The notes beneath the pieces are model-generated. The model saw only the letters and a list, made by a program, of their open reading frames with translations, did not search any database and was not told the DNA's origin. From Onchidella celtica (Eukaryota; Mollusca; Gastropoda; Systellommatophora; Onchidiidae), in assembly GCA_963931925.1 (NCBI GenBank), contig OZ007570.1, positions 35,528,084 through 35,592,083 of the forward strand: a stretch of 64,000 nt of DNA. Direction: 5' to 3'. Every line of letters begins with the position of its first letter. Position 1 is the stretch's first letter. Below are positions 20,300 through 34,625 of this stretch, piece by piece. The position numbers and the translations under genes were made by a program.

Positions 20300-22721
20300 C
20301 AACGAAAAACAAATCAAGTGGTGGTCACATCTTAGATTTAGTGATCATCAAACAAACCTTGAGCACCTTCACCAATACCGCCGTCCTAGAAAAACTCATT
20401 TCGGATCATAAAACCATCGTACTCGATATTGATTTCGCAAAGCCAAATACATGTATCATCAAAAAAGTTGTGTCGTCCAGAGACATAAAAGGTATCGACA
20501 TCAATGCCTTCAAGACGGAAATGGCCAATGCTCTCGAGAACTTTGAAGGCGACATCACATCTTATAATAACATCCAGCAAGATCTACTTCAGCGACATGC
20601 ACCTATCAAGACCAGGTCAATCTCCAACAGACCGTTCGCTCCATGGTACACCCTAGATGTCAAAGCAGCCAAAGCAGAATGTCGCAAATCAGAAAGGAAA
20701 TGGTTAAAGACTGGTCTTACAGTCCACAAGGACATTTTCAAACACCAGAAGAACAAATGGAAATGTGTTATTAAACTTGCAAAAAAAGACTTCTATGTCA
20801 CTAAACTTCAAAATTCTACATCTTGCAAGGAACTTTTTAGTATTTGTGATGAACTCACAGGGAAAAGAAAGGAAACACCTCTACCCACAATTTACGAGAA
20901 CAATTTGTTGCCCAATGTTTTTGCTGATTATTTTGATAAAAAAGTTACAACTATCCGAGAAAATCTTGACAGTTTTGATGCCATTGATCATTTTGATGAG
21001 TTTCAGGGAAATCCTATAGACACTTTTGGTGTTGTGTCGAATGAATCTGTAAAATCTATCATCATGGCATCGCCATCAAAATGTTGTGACCTCGATCCTA
21101 TTCCTACATTTTTGGTTAGATCTTGTATTGATGAACTGGTTCCAACTATTACAAAAATAATAAACAACTCTATTTTAAGTGGGTCTGTCCCTGATTATTT
21201 TAAAACAGCCTGGGTAACGCCACTTTTGAAAAAAACGACTCTTGATCAAAACATGTTGAAAAATTATAGACCCGTCTCAAACCTTCCTTTTCTTTCAAAA
21301 ATCCTTGAAAAGGTGATATTACAACAACTAATGTGTCATTTGAGAAATAATGACCTGTTGGAACCATTTCAATCTGCTTACAGAAGTAACCACAGTACTG
21401 AAACTGCACTATTAAGAATCATGAATGACATATTAGTAAAGGCAGATTCTGGAAATATTACTCTGCTAAATTTGTTGGATCTATCAGCAGCGTTCGACAC
21501 CATTGATCACGAAATCCTGCTCAGAAGGCTAGAAACATCGTTTGGAATCAGAGGGGTCGCCCTTAAATGGGTCGAATCTTATCTGTCAAATCGCCACCAA
21601 TTTGTTGTAACCAACAAAATAAGATCTTTTTCCTATGCGCTTCAGTATGGCGTACCACAAGGCTCAGTGCTTGGTCCTATTTTGTTTACTTATCTATACT
21701 ATTCCACTTGTACATGAAATAAAGAAATTTAATTTACAATATCATTTCTATGCTGATGATACCCAGCTCTACAGTTCTGCCTTGCCATGCGAATAACAGA
21801 CTGTATAACAGAAATTAAAAGCTGGATGAACCAAAACAAACTGGCTCTAAATGAGGATAAAACTGAGGTTATTTTATTAGGCCGTGGGCGGGTTCTGCAA
21901 GAAGTGGACAGAACTGAGATGATAATTGGCACTAATTCAATAGAAATTTCAAAAAAAGTAAAAAACCTAGGGGTTTACATTGATTCAAATCTTTCTATGT
22001 CATCTCAGGTTAGTCACCTCATTCGCATTCTATACATGGAAATCTGGAAAATCGGTAAAATCAGACATCTTATTTCGACTGAAACTGCGGCTGTTTTAGT
22101 AAATTCTTTTGTACTTTCCAGCAACTCCCTTTTGGCTGGAATTTCACAAAAAAAGATTAGAAAACTCCAAATTGCTCAAAACAATGCAGCGAGACTTGTT
22201 TTGAAGAAAAAGAAAAGAGATTCAGCCCTGCCACTTCTGCAGAGTTTGCACTGGCTGCCAGTCGAGAAAAGAATAATGTACAAATTGTCATCCATTTGTC
22301 ACAAATGTGTCAATAATACTGCTCCATCGTACCTAGTTGATTTAACTGATTACTATGTTCTATCTCGTCAACTAAGATCATCATCTGACACTATAAAATT
22401 GAAAGTACCTAAAATGACTCTGTCCACTGTAGGAGAAAAGTCCTTTTCATTTCTTGGCCCTACTATCTGGAACACTCTTCCAAAGACAACCAGGGAAATT
22501 AATGACATTGGTTCTTTCAAACGCCATCTGAAGACCCATTTCTTTCAGACAAACTAGGCTAGATGTTTTTCGGCAGCAACAAGAGTAAATATTTTTGAAT
22601 TTCTTTTGTGTATGCGTGTGTGTGTGTGTGTGTAAGAGTTTGTTAAAGCGCCCAGAGCTTGTCATCGACGGGGCTGGGCGCTATATAAATGCAATATATT
22701 ATTATTATTATTATTATTATT
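20300..22721 (+). mobile_element. 5'-truncated CR1/L2-like LINE, frameshifted
   Basis: Begins inside the endonuclease domain (GGHILDLVI ... SDHKTIV) and runs through the RT to a 3' UTR with a (TG)n run (22616-22634), the 3' stem GCGCCCAGAGC...GGGCTGGGCGC, CTATATAAATG and an ATT microsatellite tail ending near 22721. No target duplication was recognised. The truncated 5' end is typical of incomplete target-primed reverse transcription. Confidence 0.85.
20341..22557 (+). pseudogene. Broken CR1/L2-like reverse transcriptase
   Basis: Two main frames, 20341-21717 and 21787-22557. The first carries the endonuclease end (SDHKT), RT motifs NYRPVSNLPF, LDLSAAFDTIDH and GVPQGSVLGP. The FYADDTQLY catalytic box at ~21750 lies in a different frame, and a stop follows shortly after, so at least two frameshifts or nonsense changes separate the parts. 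The second frame carries the RT thumb and C-terminal region (LNEDKTEVILLG ... LQSLHWLPVEKR). Not functional. Confidence 0.85.
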
Positions 22722-23956
22722 GTACGTCTCTTGTCAAATTTTGTTTTGGGCACATGCGGTGTTTTTTTTACGCGACAGCGCAGGTACACACAAAACTACT
22801 TCTCGTGCTTCTGATGCAGTTTTGAACTTATTACTGCACGCCTGGCAGTACACAAGGGCCAAATTTTATAGGTTAACTCATGGTTCGTCCAAGGAATCGA
22901 TCTGTTAATGATAAAAGACCTTAATATATATTGTCGTGCCCGCATGAAAAAGCAAACAAAACAAAAAAAATTGTGGTTTTGTGGTTGAAGGCAATGCGAC
23001 GCACCCAGTGAACCATGTCAGTAGGAGTAAATAATTTCCTGTGCATAGGCTCCTACACCCAGCTAAACATTTTTGTTCTTTCATTTATTCCTTTGTTCCC
23101 TGATCCAACACTCGAGCGCTAGCAATATACTGTATAAAAACACCGTGAGAAATAAACAGAAGACATGGTGCAGAGCTGAGGCCGATATTGAAACTACTTT
23201 GAAGCGCAGCAGGCCTTATTGCAAGTCATTATATCCATAAACGGTGCACGTAAGTTCGAATTTGGCCATTTTTTACCCACCCACCCCATATAATACGATT
23301 AGAATTGTGCGTGATCATGACAATGCCACACAGTGAGACGAAAACAAGACAAAAACAGCAGCAACAAAAACAACAAAAATCGCACTTAATAATTCACTCA
23401 TTACTGTCATGATTTGGAAGTGTACGTATGCTCCCCAGACCCCACACCCTCCTCCCCCAAGTACACTCCCCTCTTCAAGCAACGTACTCTATGGGTGGCC
23501 CCTGATTATTTCACTCTCTTGCTGCCTATACTGCTGTTGTTGTGTTAAACAGCCACCTATTATCAGTAGCTTTATCACAATTTCTCTGCAAGTCTTAGTG
23601 GACACAGATAGGCAGTCGGTCGTTATAGCGTTACGAGTCGTCCCCCCCCCCCCCCATATAATCTACGATTAGTACGAAGCCCTCATATATGAATACAACT
23701 GAACTTTACAGGATCATGAAAAACCTAGGAAAGACGCCAGCAGCACCCATACACTTTTCAGCCATGTACAGGATGTCGCCAGTGTATGCGTGTATTGGCC
23801 TATATAAATTATATGTGATAGAACACGCCAAAGCAAAACCACTGTTTTAATGCCGTATACTCATAGACACATTCAAACATACACCGGTCTTGAACAGAAC
23901 TCTTGCACGATGTTTCTCTGACGTCCAGAAATGTTATAAATGCAGTCACACGACAT
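22722..23956. other. Non-coding DNA between retroelements
   Basis: No gene recognised. Contains poly-C/CCCACC stretches (23441-23470) and a 14-C run at 23641-23654. Confidence 0.4.
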
Positions 23957-23970
23957 ACAGATTTTCACAC

Positions 23971-24449
23971 ATGTCCATGGGGACAAGGTGGTCTAGAGGC
24001 AAGGTGCTCGCCTCTCATGCCAAGGGTCCCGGGTTCTAAACCCGGGCAGTGCAGGCATGTTGGAAAGTGGATTTTTCTCATATTTTCAAGTCCCTGGTCC
24101 TATTGGCGGGTAGGATCGAGTAGTTCTTGGAAATTGGATTTTTCTCATATTTTCAAGTCCCTGGTCCTATTGGGGGGTAGGATCGAGTACCTAGTCTTCT
24201 CGGATAAGGACGAAAAAATTCGGAGGGCCCGTGTGCACGTTGCGCACGTTAAAGATACCTTGGCAGTTGGAAATCGTAAAGAGCAGGCCGAAAGGCCGCT
24301 GCCCGGGCAAAATTGAAATTAATAGATTAAAAATTTATCCGTATCATCCCCCCCCCCCCCCCCCGCCAGAACAAGAAATAATAAAACAAGTAAAGTGAGG
24401 TGTAAATGCCAAGGGCAGCGAACCTCCTAAAATAAAGACCTCAAATCGA
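23971..24449 (+). mobile_element. tRNA-derived SINE, copy 2
   Basis: Nearly identical to 1346-1811: the same tRNA-like head, 67-bp internal duplication, poly-C run (longer here) and AATAAAGACCTCAAA end. Flanked by a perfect 14-bp duplication ACAGATTTTCACAC (23957-23970 and 24450-24463). About nine extra bases (ATGTCCATG) lie between the left duplication and the shared head, so this copy may be more complete at its 5' end. Confidence 0.9.
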
Positions 24450-24463
24450 ACAGATTTTCACAC

Positions 24464-27400
24464 GCCTCAACAATTGTGAACATTCTCTTTCGCTCATTAT
24501 ATAAACCTGTTTTGATCATTTCTGCAAGAAAGAGCTGCCCAACCCATAACCTTAGCCCACCAGCAGAAATGTGTGTTCTGTTAGGGATTAATGAAAGTTT
24601 AATCATGTAGGCCTATGAGATGTGTCACAAATCCCAGACTGGGAGATGTAATAGTTTGACAGGACAACAATCACGAACAAACAAGTTTAACACTTAACAG
24701 AACAATCCATCAGACTCACACATTTATTAAACATAATTATACAGATAATAGCGCAATTACATACATTATATTATTGGGATTAACTGCCGTACAACGGCCT
24801 TATTCTCACACACACTCTCCCTCGGATCCACAACCCGGTAGTTACTCCTAAAGGCACTTCGGCCTCAGCCTCTCCCCCCAGGGTCTTAATAGCACATTAA
24901 TAATTCACTGGCACCGCAGTCTCTCAATATCACCTTCCTATTGTCATACACCTTAGCACTCCCCTAGCACCTCAGCAGGGCAATAACACATTATCATTTC
25001 AATAGCCCCTCAACATGGCAATAGTACATTATTAGTTCCTAGCCCATCAACATGGCAATAGTACATTATCACATTCACGCTCATATCTACGTCCCTGTCC
25101 GTGGCCTGACTGCCACGACTTTATGTGCCTCTACTGTCCTGCACTGACAGCCTCACTTCTGGCCTATGTGTGGCCTCCGGCCCTATGCTGGCCTATCATC
25201 GTAGGCGGCGCTCTTTGGCCCGACCTCGGCACCTACAAGAATAACATTACATTGGTATAATACCCTACCATTTCTATTCACTCCACCTCTCCTTACAACC
25301 CATGAAGCGTACACACCATAGTTCACCTTTCACTCACCACACATCTTACGGTAACACACCTCCATCGGAGTACACAATACTCACTCGTGCTACAAATCCA
25401 TGAACTCACTTTCATCTATCGCTCATGGCGCACATTGCTATATCCAATATCAAGGACTTCCACATTCCTCACATATACTTATTTACATCATGGTAATAGA
25501 CGAATATAATATAATACATCAATCATAATTATCAATCAACGTTCTACCTACCAGTCATCACTGGAAAAACACTCTCATCCGTCTTCTGACTGCTCCCCTT
25601 ATGTTCGCCCGCTGGGCTCTTACTAGCGTCCGTTCAGTAGGACCTTCTAACTTGCAGTGATAGTAATACAGCGCTTTCGCCTCATTCAGACCCCCCACCA
25701 CTCATAACATGCACGCTTCCCTTACTTGTCTTCGTGCGTTAATTTTACTCTCTTCCTTTCACGTCTTTCCCTACCTGTCTGCCGTGAGCCCTTCTTACTC
25801 TACACCCGCTCTGTAGCAATCCCCTTAATTGCACTCACTCCACTCGTGACAAGATGCATGCTGTGATATATCATTATAATATCCCCTATTACATGTATAA
25901 TACTGTTTAAGAAATGCAACATTTATTCCAGAAGCAGGTTCTGATATAATGACCCCATAAAATCTCTTACAGTACCCCATTATAATGCATGTAAATACAT
26001 TAGATGAGATACACAGTATCACGAGGACCGAAGATGGGAATAAAGTTAAACACTGCTTGAAGCACGGATTTACATACCTAATAGAAATGATAGCCGACGT
26101 CATGGAGCTTCGTATAGTAAAAGTCTCTATACACAGTCCTACAGTACAAAAGCGAATCTCCCAAAAGTCTTACACAATACCATTCGAAAGTCTCTCTTCA
26201 CTTCACTCAAGCTGAATTTAAAGTGTTTGATGACTTTATTACGCCATGAAACTATGCTTATTTCACTTCCAGAAAGAATAGACGAACATCACATAGATCT
26301 ACTACGTGTCCTGCGCATAATCCGTTTAGATGAACTATCCACGGTAAGGGGGTATCCAATTTCACATCAAATCAACCTTCAGTAGCATTAGAAGCTGCCT
26401 CGACACTATAAAATGAAACACATTTTATTTAACAGTTTCATTGGGGAAGTTAAAACTCATAGGGCATCGTAAACACAAAGAATATGAGGCCAAGTCGCCG
26501 TAACCCACTGCGCCACAGCTCCTCTATGGGAATTCAGCAACCTCATGGGAAAACGAAGAGGGGTACGGGAAAATCTCACGGCAAAGAGGAAACGGGGTGG
26601 GGGAGTGAAGAGCGCTACTTAACGGGAAGCGGGAAAGAAGAGAAAAAGAGAGCTGCAGAAGCGGTGTTTAACTTGCAGTAAAAACCAACAGGCGTCGAAG
26701 GGGATCGAGAGCTGATGAGGTAGATCGTGATAGAAATAGGATAGCTGGATGGGATGGGAGTGGATGGATGAGGGCAAACGCGGTAAATTTGTGGATTTAT
26801 TTGCAATTGCACCCGGCCACAAGTATAGCCATACAGAGGCGGGTGTGTAGAAACAATTATAAAACCCACCGCATTCAGTGAAAGCAAAGGCAAGGAAGGT
26901 GGTTTGAAGTATACTGCTATTGATAAAAGTTCATTTCAAATAAATGTTAGCACGGCGTGGGAAAACTTTTCTCCAAAAGGTTTGATCAGTCTACAGTGCG
27001 GGCCCTTATTTCATCCGTGGTCTTTCTGAATCTGCCTAAGTCATTTTAATGTTTTATGGGTAAGACATAATAACCAACATCATATTATTCACGTATTAAG
27101 ATACATTTAATTTCGTAGAAACCTGTTCATTTTTATAACAAACAAATAGACCAAACTTGTATTGTACACTAACAGTCGGTAATTTCTATTGCACACCCAC
27201 GTTTTTCCCTCCACTTTGTGTTCATCGTGTTTTCCATAAGGCCCTAAGAGATCAGGTTATCTTTTGTTATCTTCAACTGTCGGGTATTGTTACTACTGTG
27301 CCCCCCCCCCGCCCCCAAAGACCCTACAATGGCGCGAAGACGGCAAGACAGGGTACCACAGGTTGACCCGCAGCTGGGTGAGTTCAGTCGAGCGTGCCCC

Positions 27401-28740
27401 ATCTCGCATCTGTCGTTTTTTTTCACGCTTTCCGGTGACATTTTCCGTTTTCGCCTTAAAAAGTTTTGATCACACACATAAGAACGAATTGTGCTGGGTA
27501 CTTCTGAATTTCGGAGTCGCCCCTTCCCCTCCCCCAAATGAATATATATTTCAGTTACAAAGGTTTGTCTAATGCACATAGTAAGAGTCCATGCGTGTGC
27601 GTTGCACGAACATTAGGTAGCGGTATTGAGAAAACATATATTATTGCATTAATTTTGTGTTCAGACCCCTCTGTTTGTTGCTCTGCTTTAGAAACATTCC
27701 TTGTTTTTCTGAGAGGGAGTCTCTGTTCATAGCATTGACCTGATAAAATAATAATAATTTTTTTAAAAAAGTGCTGCATTTAGAATATCAGAAAATATCA
27801 GAATATATGTTAACAGTTTAATACCATGCAGACTTTTAGTATATATACAGAATATAAAGAATTGTTGAATATTAATCTAACATGCAATACTCAGTGTGAA
27901 CATCGAAATATTATCAACTAGATGAGCTACCGGGCATTGCCCGGAATAAACAATCATGTGCTCCCACACCCCCCCCCCCTCCCTTTCTCTCTGTCTCTCA
28001 TAATTATGATAAAAGTAATAAACTACAGTCTTGCTTCAGAACTCATGCGCCCCACAACACTACGCACCAAACTGAACGCTTGATACGTTTACTTTTTATG
28101 ACATGCACGTTACTATATATTACGAAACAAACATGCAAAAATACAGATGTTACATAGCAATAAACATTGTTTTTTTTTTTTTTAACACATGCTTGAAGTA
28201 AACAACAGATATTATTTTCTGGCCAGCAAAATTTATCCACGCACCGAACACCAGCTTTTTTTGCCCCCCCCCCCCTACTTTGTTTCGCGCCCTGTTTCCA
28301 AAGGTAAAGTTCAGGCCACGAGCAATATCTGGGCAGCCAATCATCTTCCCGGAATCACAGCAGCTGTTGACAATAACAAAATGTGGGAAGCAGGAAAAGA
28401 ATAAAAAATCCCTAGAGTATGTGGTGTTCTTCCACAACAGAGAACCACGTACAGTGGCAGTGAAGAATCAGAGACACGATGTTAATGGTGTCAAAAATAG
28501 TTTGCATAAAATAGTACAATTAAGTTTAACAAATAAAAAAACCAAGATAAAATAATTGGGTCACGACTGAAAATTTGTCGATTCCACGGGGTGTTAACAA
28601 ATTTTGCAAAGCAAGAAAATGACCGAGAAATTCGTATTACATGCGATATGTTATAATGCCTTACGTGACTAACCACTCCCCCCCCCCCCCCCCCAGTAAG
28701 TTTTACTGTTCACACTACTGTTGGATGAACTACGAGTGGG
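24464..28740. other. Gene-poor region with C-skewed segment
   Basis: No gene assigned. 24730-25830 is visibly poor in G relative to C on the plus strand, and 24971-25080 holds a short tandem repeat. 26480-26680 is purine-rich. C runs occur at 27301, 27968, 28264 and 28679. A 49-nt ATG frame with a gtgagt donor (27329-27377) could be a lone first exon but has no visible partners. Confidence 0.35.
24971..25080 (+). repeat. Short tandem repeat, ~37 bp x 3
   Basis: Three adjacent units starting at 24971, 25009 and 25046 share TCAACATGGCAATAGTACAT (first unit more diverged, TCAGCAGGGCAATAACACAT). Confidence 0.7.
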
Positions 28741-31467
28741 TAATGTGGTTACTGCGTGGGTTCAATAGTAACTCCCTTAAGGATACACAGGATTAACAAA
28801 CACAGGGTTCTGCTGGCAATCTTATTTATTCAAAAGCCTAACAAAGGTATCGCTACCAAAAGGCATAGGGAAAACCCTATCAAGAAAAGGAAAATGAAGC
28901 CCAGAAAAAGAAGAGAAACCCAGAAAAGAAGCCCAACCAGCCATAAGCTGGAACAAGAGAAAAAGACAAAAATATGATTAGGATATAATGACAACATTAA
29001 TCAGGCAATCAATGGTGGACATATATAGTGATAGTATTAAGTATTAAATCAAACAACAACATAATATAGAATTTAAGCAATAACCAACTGGATATGTATG
29101 CATGGAATAAAATAGCGCTAAGGTTAATGAATAACAACTACAAGTGGCTATATCATATACACAAGGAGTTTCCTAGTACACTGGCAACATAAACTAATGT
29201 ACTAATCAAAGTATGAAGGACATAACAAATGAAGGGGCAAGAACACAATAGTTTCGCTCCACTGAGCCGGTGTACAGCACATCCAGAGTGGCCATTCCAT
29301 TTAATAACGCAGTGGCCAACATGGCCCACTGACCGTCCATAACACAGACGCTGCATCCCAATGCAGGCCATCCTCATAGGCCCACTCCCATTATTAGTAC
29401 TAACCCGCCCCAGGGCTATTGTATTGGTTACTTCCCTTCCCAATCGATACTCAAGGGTCATGCCCTTTGACCTTAGCCGCGGAGCTATGCCGCCAGGCTA
29501 ACATGTGTATGACACACCACTAGATACATAAAGTAATGTGTACATTCCTTAAAATGAAACTGTCCTTCACACACTTACGAAACTCATAGAAGCATAATAC
29601 ATCTGGATAACCATAATACATGCACATGATATATATATATAGGTCGGCGAGACTCATTGCAACATGTGTAGACTCACTGGAACATTGTTCATCCACCGCC
29701 GCACATAGGACAATCCTGGGGCTCACCCATTTGAGGCCCAACTAATATTATACATCTCCAATACATGTAATTAATTACACATCTTAAACACTAAACACGC
29801 AATCACAATCACACTGCTCTCTATAGCATAGTGGCACTGGCAAGATACACAAATACCCGTAATACAATCAAGTGTATAGTGCCGCTCGCTATAACATAAC
29901 ATTAACATGTCAGGAAATCCTCACTGCCTACCACAAGGCAATGCTACACATACACTATATATATATATGCACACAAGCAAATCTTGATAGCTTGGTTAGC
30001 GAGCCATCATTATCATCTAGCACCGCAAACGTTAACTTTGACAATAAAGTCACAATATCAAGACACTGCGCTGCATCGCGCATCTTACACGTCTAATGAC
30101 AATGGCAATTACCGTTGAGCCGGACTCATAATAGTCTCTGTAGATCAGCATTCTCTACGCGGCTTCCAAGAAAGGGGGGGGGGTGCGCAAATTAAAGTCA
30201 CTTCTAATATAATAGTCTCCAACTTACCCAAAGTCTCTCCGGGTCCTGCGCTACCGCTTCATGCCTTATGGGGCGGGGTGGCGATGGCAAGCGTCGGCAA
30301 GCCTCTGAGCTGCTACGGGCCCGGGTTGCTGGTCTGGGTTCACTGTGCTGTCGGCTCTTGTCTCTGCGTCTATGATGAAGTGTGCTGACCACTCGAACTC
30401 GCATCTTATTTATGAGCCAGCGCGGACGTCCGGGAGAGCTATTACGTAGCCCGTGTTGCACAAGTGAAAGGCTCGGACATTGAGTCCAGCCGAACAACAT
30501 AACCGGTTAGGGTCCTAACACAATCGAATTTACAGTACGGTTAAAAGGGTGCACACAAAAGTCAATTAGGTATCCCAGTAAACTGCAGAAATTACTCTAA
30601 CGTCCCCTCCAGCAATAATTGAATAAATTTGACCCAGGTTGGATTTATCGGGGATAACATGCGTCTAACTCGTGGTTTACTTTAAATCCGAGATCCTCTT
30701 ATTAATTATTTCAATAGGACCTGTGCATCAAAGCACAACGAAATTGGTACCATTATAAAGTAGAAATTTGCTGCTACAATTCTAACTGACTACTTATACC
30801 AGAAACCCGGTAATAGTTTTAATATAAATTTTCAAAGTGTCAGGACTAACAACATTCGACAATTTTGTGCGGGATACTTTCGTCCATTAATACGACGTAT
30901 CTCCATTGATAACAAACGTTATCATGAGTACCTATTTTGTACCGATAGGGTATTGTCTACTCTCAAAAATGAATTCGGGTTCCCGTCTTTCTGTCGGTGG
31001 ATAACAACGAAGGAGCGAGTTGTAAGAAACTTAAAGCCATGATATAAGAGTTGGAAGCCCGGTGGTCAACATTTCCAACTGACCAATCAAAAGGCGCGCT
31101 TTTCACCGTGATGTGAATAACGGGTCCCGCGCTAGTATTACAAGGGAAATAATCCAATTAATGGTACTCGGCCAAGTGTCCATAAACTACTATGAGTGGC
31201 CGTCCCTCACTCACGCACCAGAGTTACCATGAAAGCACATTAAAAATAGAAAGTCGTTCATCCTCTCACACTACAGACTGGCGTTGCATGTTCCACACAC
31301 GGAAAGCGGTTACAGTAATCTGTGTTGGTCTTCGTTTGACTTAGATCAAACATATTTTTCAGTTGCCCAAGAGCCAGAATAGACTTCGGCTTATGTGGAG
31401 TCAGACAGCATGATCACTGATTTCACACAAACAGACAGACGACTGGATATAGACCGGCTGGTAGCCA

Positions 31468-31557
31468 TCCATCATTCTACCCATCCACCCACACAATCAC
31501 TCGTCCACCCATCCATCCATCCATCCACCCGTCCATGCATCCATCCGCCCACCCACC
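31468..31557 (+). repeat. CATC/CACC microsatellite
   Basis: Imperfect tetranucleotide repeat of CATC, with CACC and CGCC variants, over about 90 bp. Confidence 0.85.
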
Positions 31558-32410
31558 AAGAGAAATTGATATGTTCATTCGTTACTCTCGTTTCGCTAAT
31601 GTTTCAAACATTTCTTACTTTTCCACAAAAAGAAAACTAAAATCAACTGTTGGTTTGATGCTGTTTCCTTGCAATGCCACGAGGACTCAACAACCAATTA
31701 ATCAATGATAATTTTACGCTTACGTCCTTTGGCCATCCACCTTAAAATTTTTACTGAATGTCTTTGGCCGGTAATAAAACAACAACAACAATAACCACAG
31801 AAAAAAAATCTCAATTAGAAATGCTGCATTTGTTCTACCATCCACATCTTAGGAATGTTACTGTTTTCAACCAGCATTAGGCCCCGCAGCTGTCGCCTTT
31901 GCTTTTTAGCCTAGCGGTGAACGTTTAGGCCGCTCTAATTATTTTCTTTTACATCGCTGGCACCCTTTTAATATGCGGTTGGAAATAATTATATATCATC
32001 AGGATGGTAACACAGGGCATGATATAATGATCTTTGATAACCACCAGGATCAAGTGTGTTCAATGCATACGTATACACTAACAGAAATGTTATTAAAGTT
32101 TTACAAATAGATATAAATAATAACAGTTAATAAGATTATATTTGTTTTACCTTATCCACCGGAACTGTACGTGGCCTTCGTAACTACAAGGCCACGAACT
32201 GTAGCTGACACCAGTGGTGATGAAAAGTGGATTGAGATGATGATAGTGGCTTATTTGAAGAAAAAAAAAACAACAACTACTCACTTCAGAAATGATCTCT
32301 ATATTATTCTGTCCACATTCTCTGGGACCTCCTATGACGACCCACTTTAACTCACTTTGCAATATGTATGAGACACATTGATGTAGCAATTTTACAGGAC
32401 ATATTTTCAA

Positions 32411-32598
32411 TATAACAGAACAGTAGACACGACTTTGCTTAAAGTATACACGAACAGAAGACATATAGTTAAATACGGTAAAACATTTCCTGGCCACATC
32501 TTTAAATGCGGCAGAACAGCGGACACATCTTTAAATACAATAGGACAGCAGTCATATCTTTTAATACAACAGAAAAGTGGGCATGTCTTTAAAAACTT
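32411..32598 (+). repeat. Degenerate ~29-bp minisatellite
   Basis: About six diverged units of the form AGAACAGCGGACACATCTTT followed by AAATAC; the clearest are at 32512-32598. It keeps short frames open on both strands, but no protein is implied. Confidence 0.7.
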
Positions 32599-34625
32599 GA
32601 TGGGCCTGACCAAAGGTTTGTTACACAAGTGTTCCACTGCCATATAAAATGAGAATGGACATAGCAACAAAGTATCTCGAGACACTGAATCATAGCCAAC
32701 TTCTGGATCATAAACAATCTGTCCCTCCACTACAAAAAAATACTGTACAAATCCATATAGATCTCACTTTTTCTCTCAGCGATCTTTTCTTGCTACGGTA
32801 GTTACATGACCTTGTAACGCAATAAGAGTGATAAGTTATGCACAGATGTTCATGTGACATTTAAGAAAAGGGGGAGAGAGTAGGCTAGACATATAGACTA
32901 TTTGGTATTCTCTTCCATCACACCAAAGGAGAGATACTGTATGTATTCCGAAAGGAATAAAAGGAGAAAAGGCACTAATATTTAACAGTTGCTGTCGCTA
33001 CATAACATAAGGCCCACAGGTAGGTGTGTGGAAAATGTAGGCCTATGTGTAAACATGCAGATTTGACAGGACCTGCATTTACCTTTTCGTGTCACGTATC
33101 GTCATTATTGTTGTATCCGATTTTCATTCAATCGTCCCAAGCAAACTCACTACATATATTAGTAATAACCTCGAGATCTGGTCCAAACAGATTATATGGA
33201 TAATTTATTATGGTGTCTTGGGGATGCTGGCCAGGTTTATCTCTCTACATTTAGCCCTACGCAGGCTTACTGCATCACCGAACGAGGCCTGGCGTTGCTT
33301 ACACTTAGACTTCGGCCCATATACAAGACCTAGCTGTGATTCATTGCTTGTGTTTATACCGTGCACTAAAATATGTCTGTGCTCAGGCATTTGCACAATA
33401 ATAAATGTGTATGATTTCTATATTAAGAAACCTCAACCAGCTGTGTAGCTTATTGATGTCAGAATTGGAGCCAACGGATGAAAGCTGAGATAACTTCATC
33501 TCATTTAGCCTATTTGCATAAGGAAGATATCAGAAATACTTAATTGTGTGTACTCACTATTACTGAAATTTTATGTATTTAAAAGTAAATCAAAATCGAT
33601 AATTTATAGCCCACAAAAATGACAATGAGATCAGTGCTGCCAGTGTTTGGAAAATCGAAGGGAAATATATATGCTTTTGGCTCGTGACACAGTGTTGCGG
33701 ATATTGAGTTAGGAGAAAGCACGTCACGCGATAAGGTCACATTGTGTTAGGAAAATTAAAAGCAAGACTGAAGACAGAATATAACAGAACGACAAGACAG
33801 CAGGAGACCCTATGGCCTACCACCAGCGCCCACCAACCATCCTCTGTCGCGGGTAAAAAAATTTAATTTTACGTATCAACATTACTTCTTCTCCAAGTTC
33901 CGGATCTGGAACAGATGTCGACGATCATGGTTCGATACTCATTCCTCCGCTCGGATGCTCTCAAAAAGCCTATTATTGTCCTGGTTTTTCGTTGTCGCCC
34001 ATCTGTTCAAACTCTCTAGATATGTTATTCTTAGTCTACCTCTGCTTTTTTTTGCCCTCTACAACATAGGCTACTGCATTAATTTTTTGCTGCGTCGCCA
34101 GGAAAGAATAACCTTTTGATCGATTAGGAATGTTAAAAGGCACGGTCTAAGAGCATCGGAAGGACCACATCAAGCTGTTAGGCCAACGATGACATCTTTT
34201 TAATACTAATAATGAAAGTGCGATAATTCAAAATCATATTTCGTTTCGGTTTAACCTTCCGACACATATTTCTACTTTCCAAGATAAATAAGCACAAAGT
34301 TTGGAAAAGCTTGATAAAATGAAACAGTCACAGTAAACAGTAAAAGTCAAGTCACAAGACTTTATTTTCAAGTTAACTGAGACTTCGGAAAGAACGGTGA
34401 TTATTAATATTAATATTATATTGTGGAATATGTAACAGCTTCCAAAGACACAGGGCCCGTGAATGCTAAACATTCGATAATCGGCTTGAGAATGTCAGTC
34501 AAAGATAGATCTATTTATTTCCAATATCATCCCGTGCTATTTGTTTAGGCCTACAAGACAAAGAGTCAAGACAAATGGCGAAATAACAACCGTTTCTTTC
34601 ATAGGCTAGAGACTGATGTTGAATC

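Larger units (their letters stand above)
28741..34617. other. Gene-poor region, no gene recognised
   Basis: Searched on both strands; the open frames are short and low-complexity. Contains a TA-rich run (29629-29640), a G11 run (~30173), a CATC microsatellite and a degenerate minisatellite, listed separately. Some of it may belong to unrecognised transposons or to non-coding leader exons of VPS13D. Confidence 0.35.
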
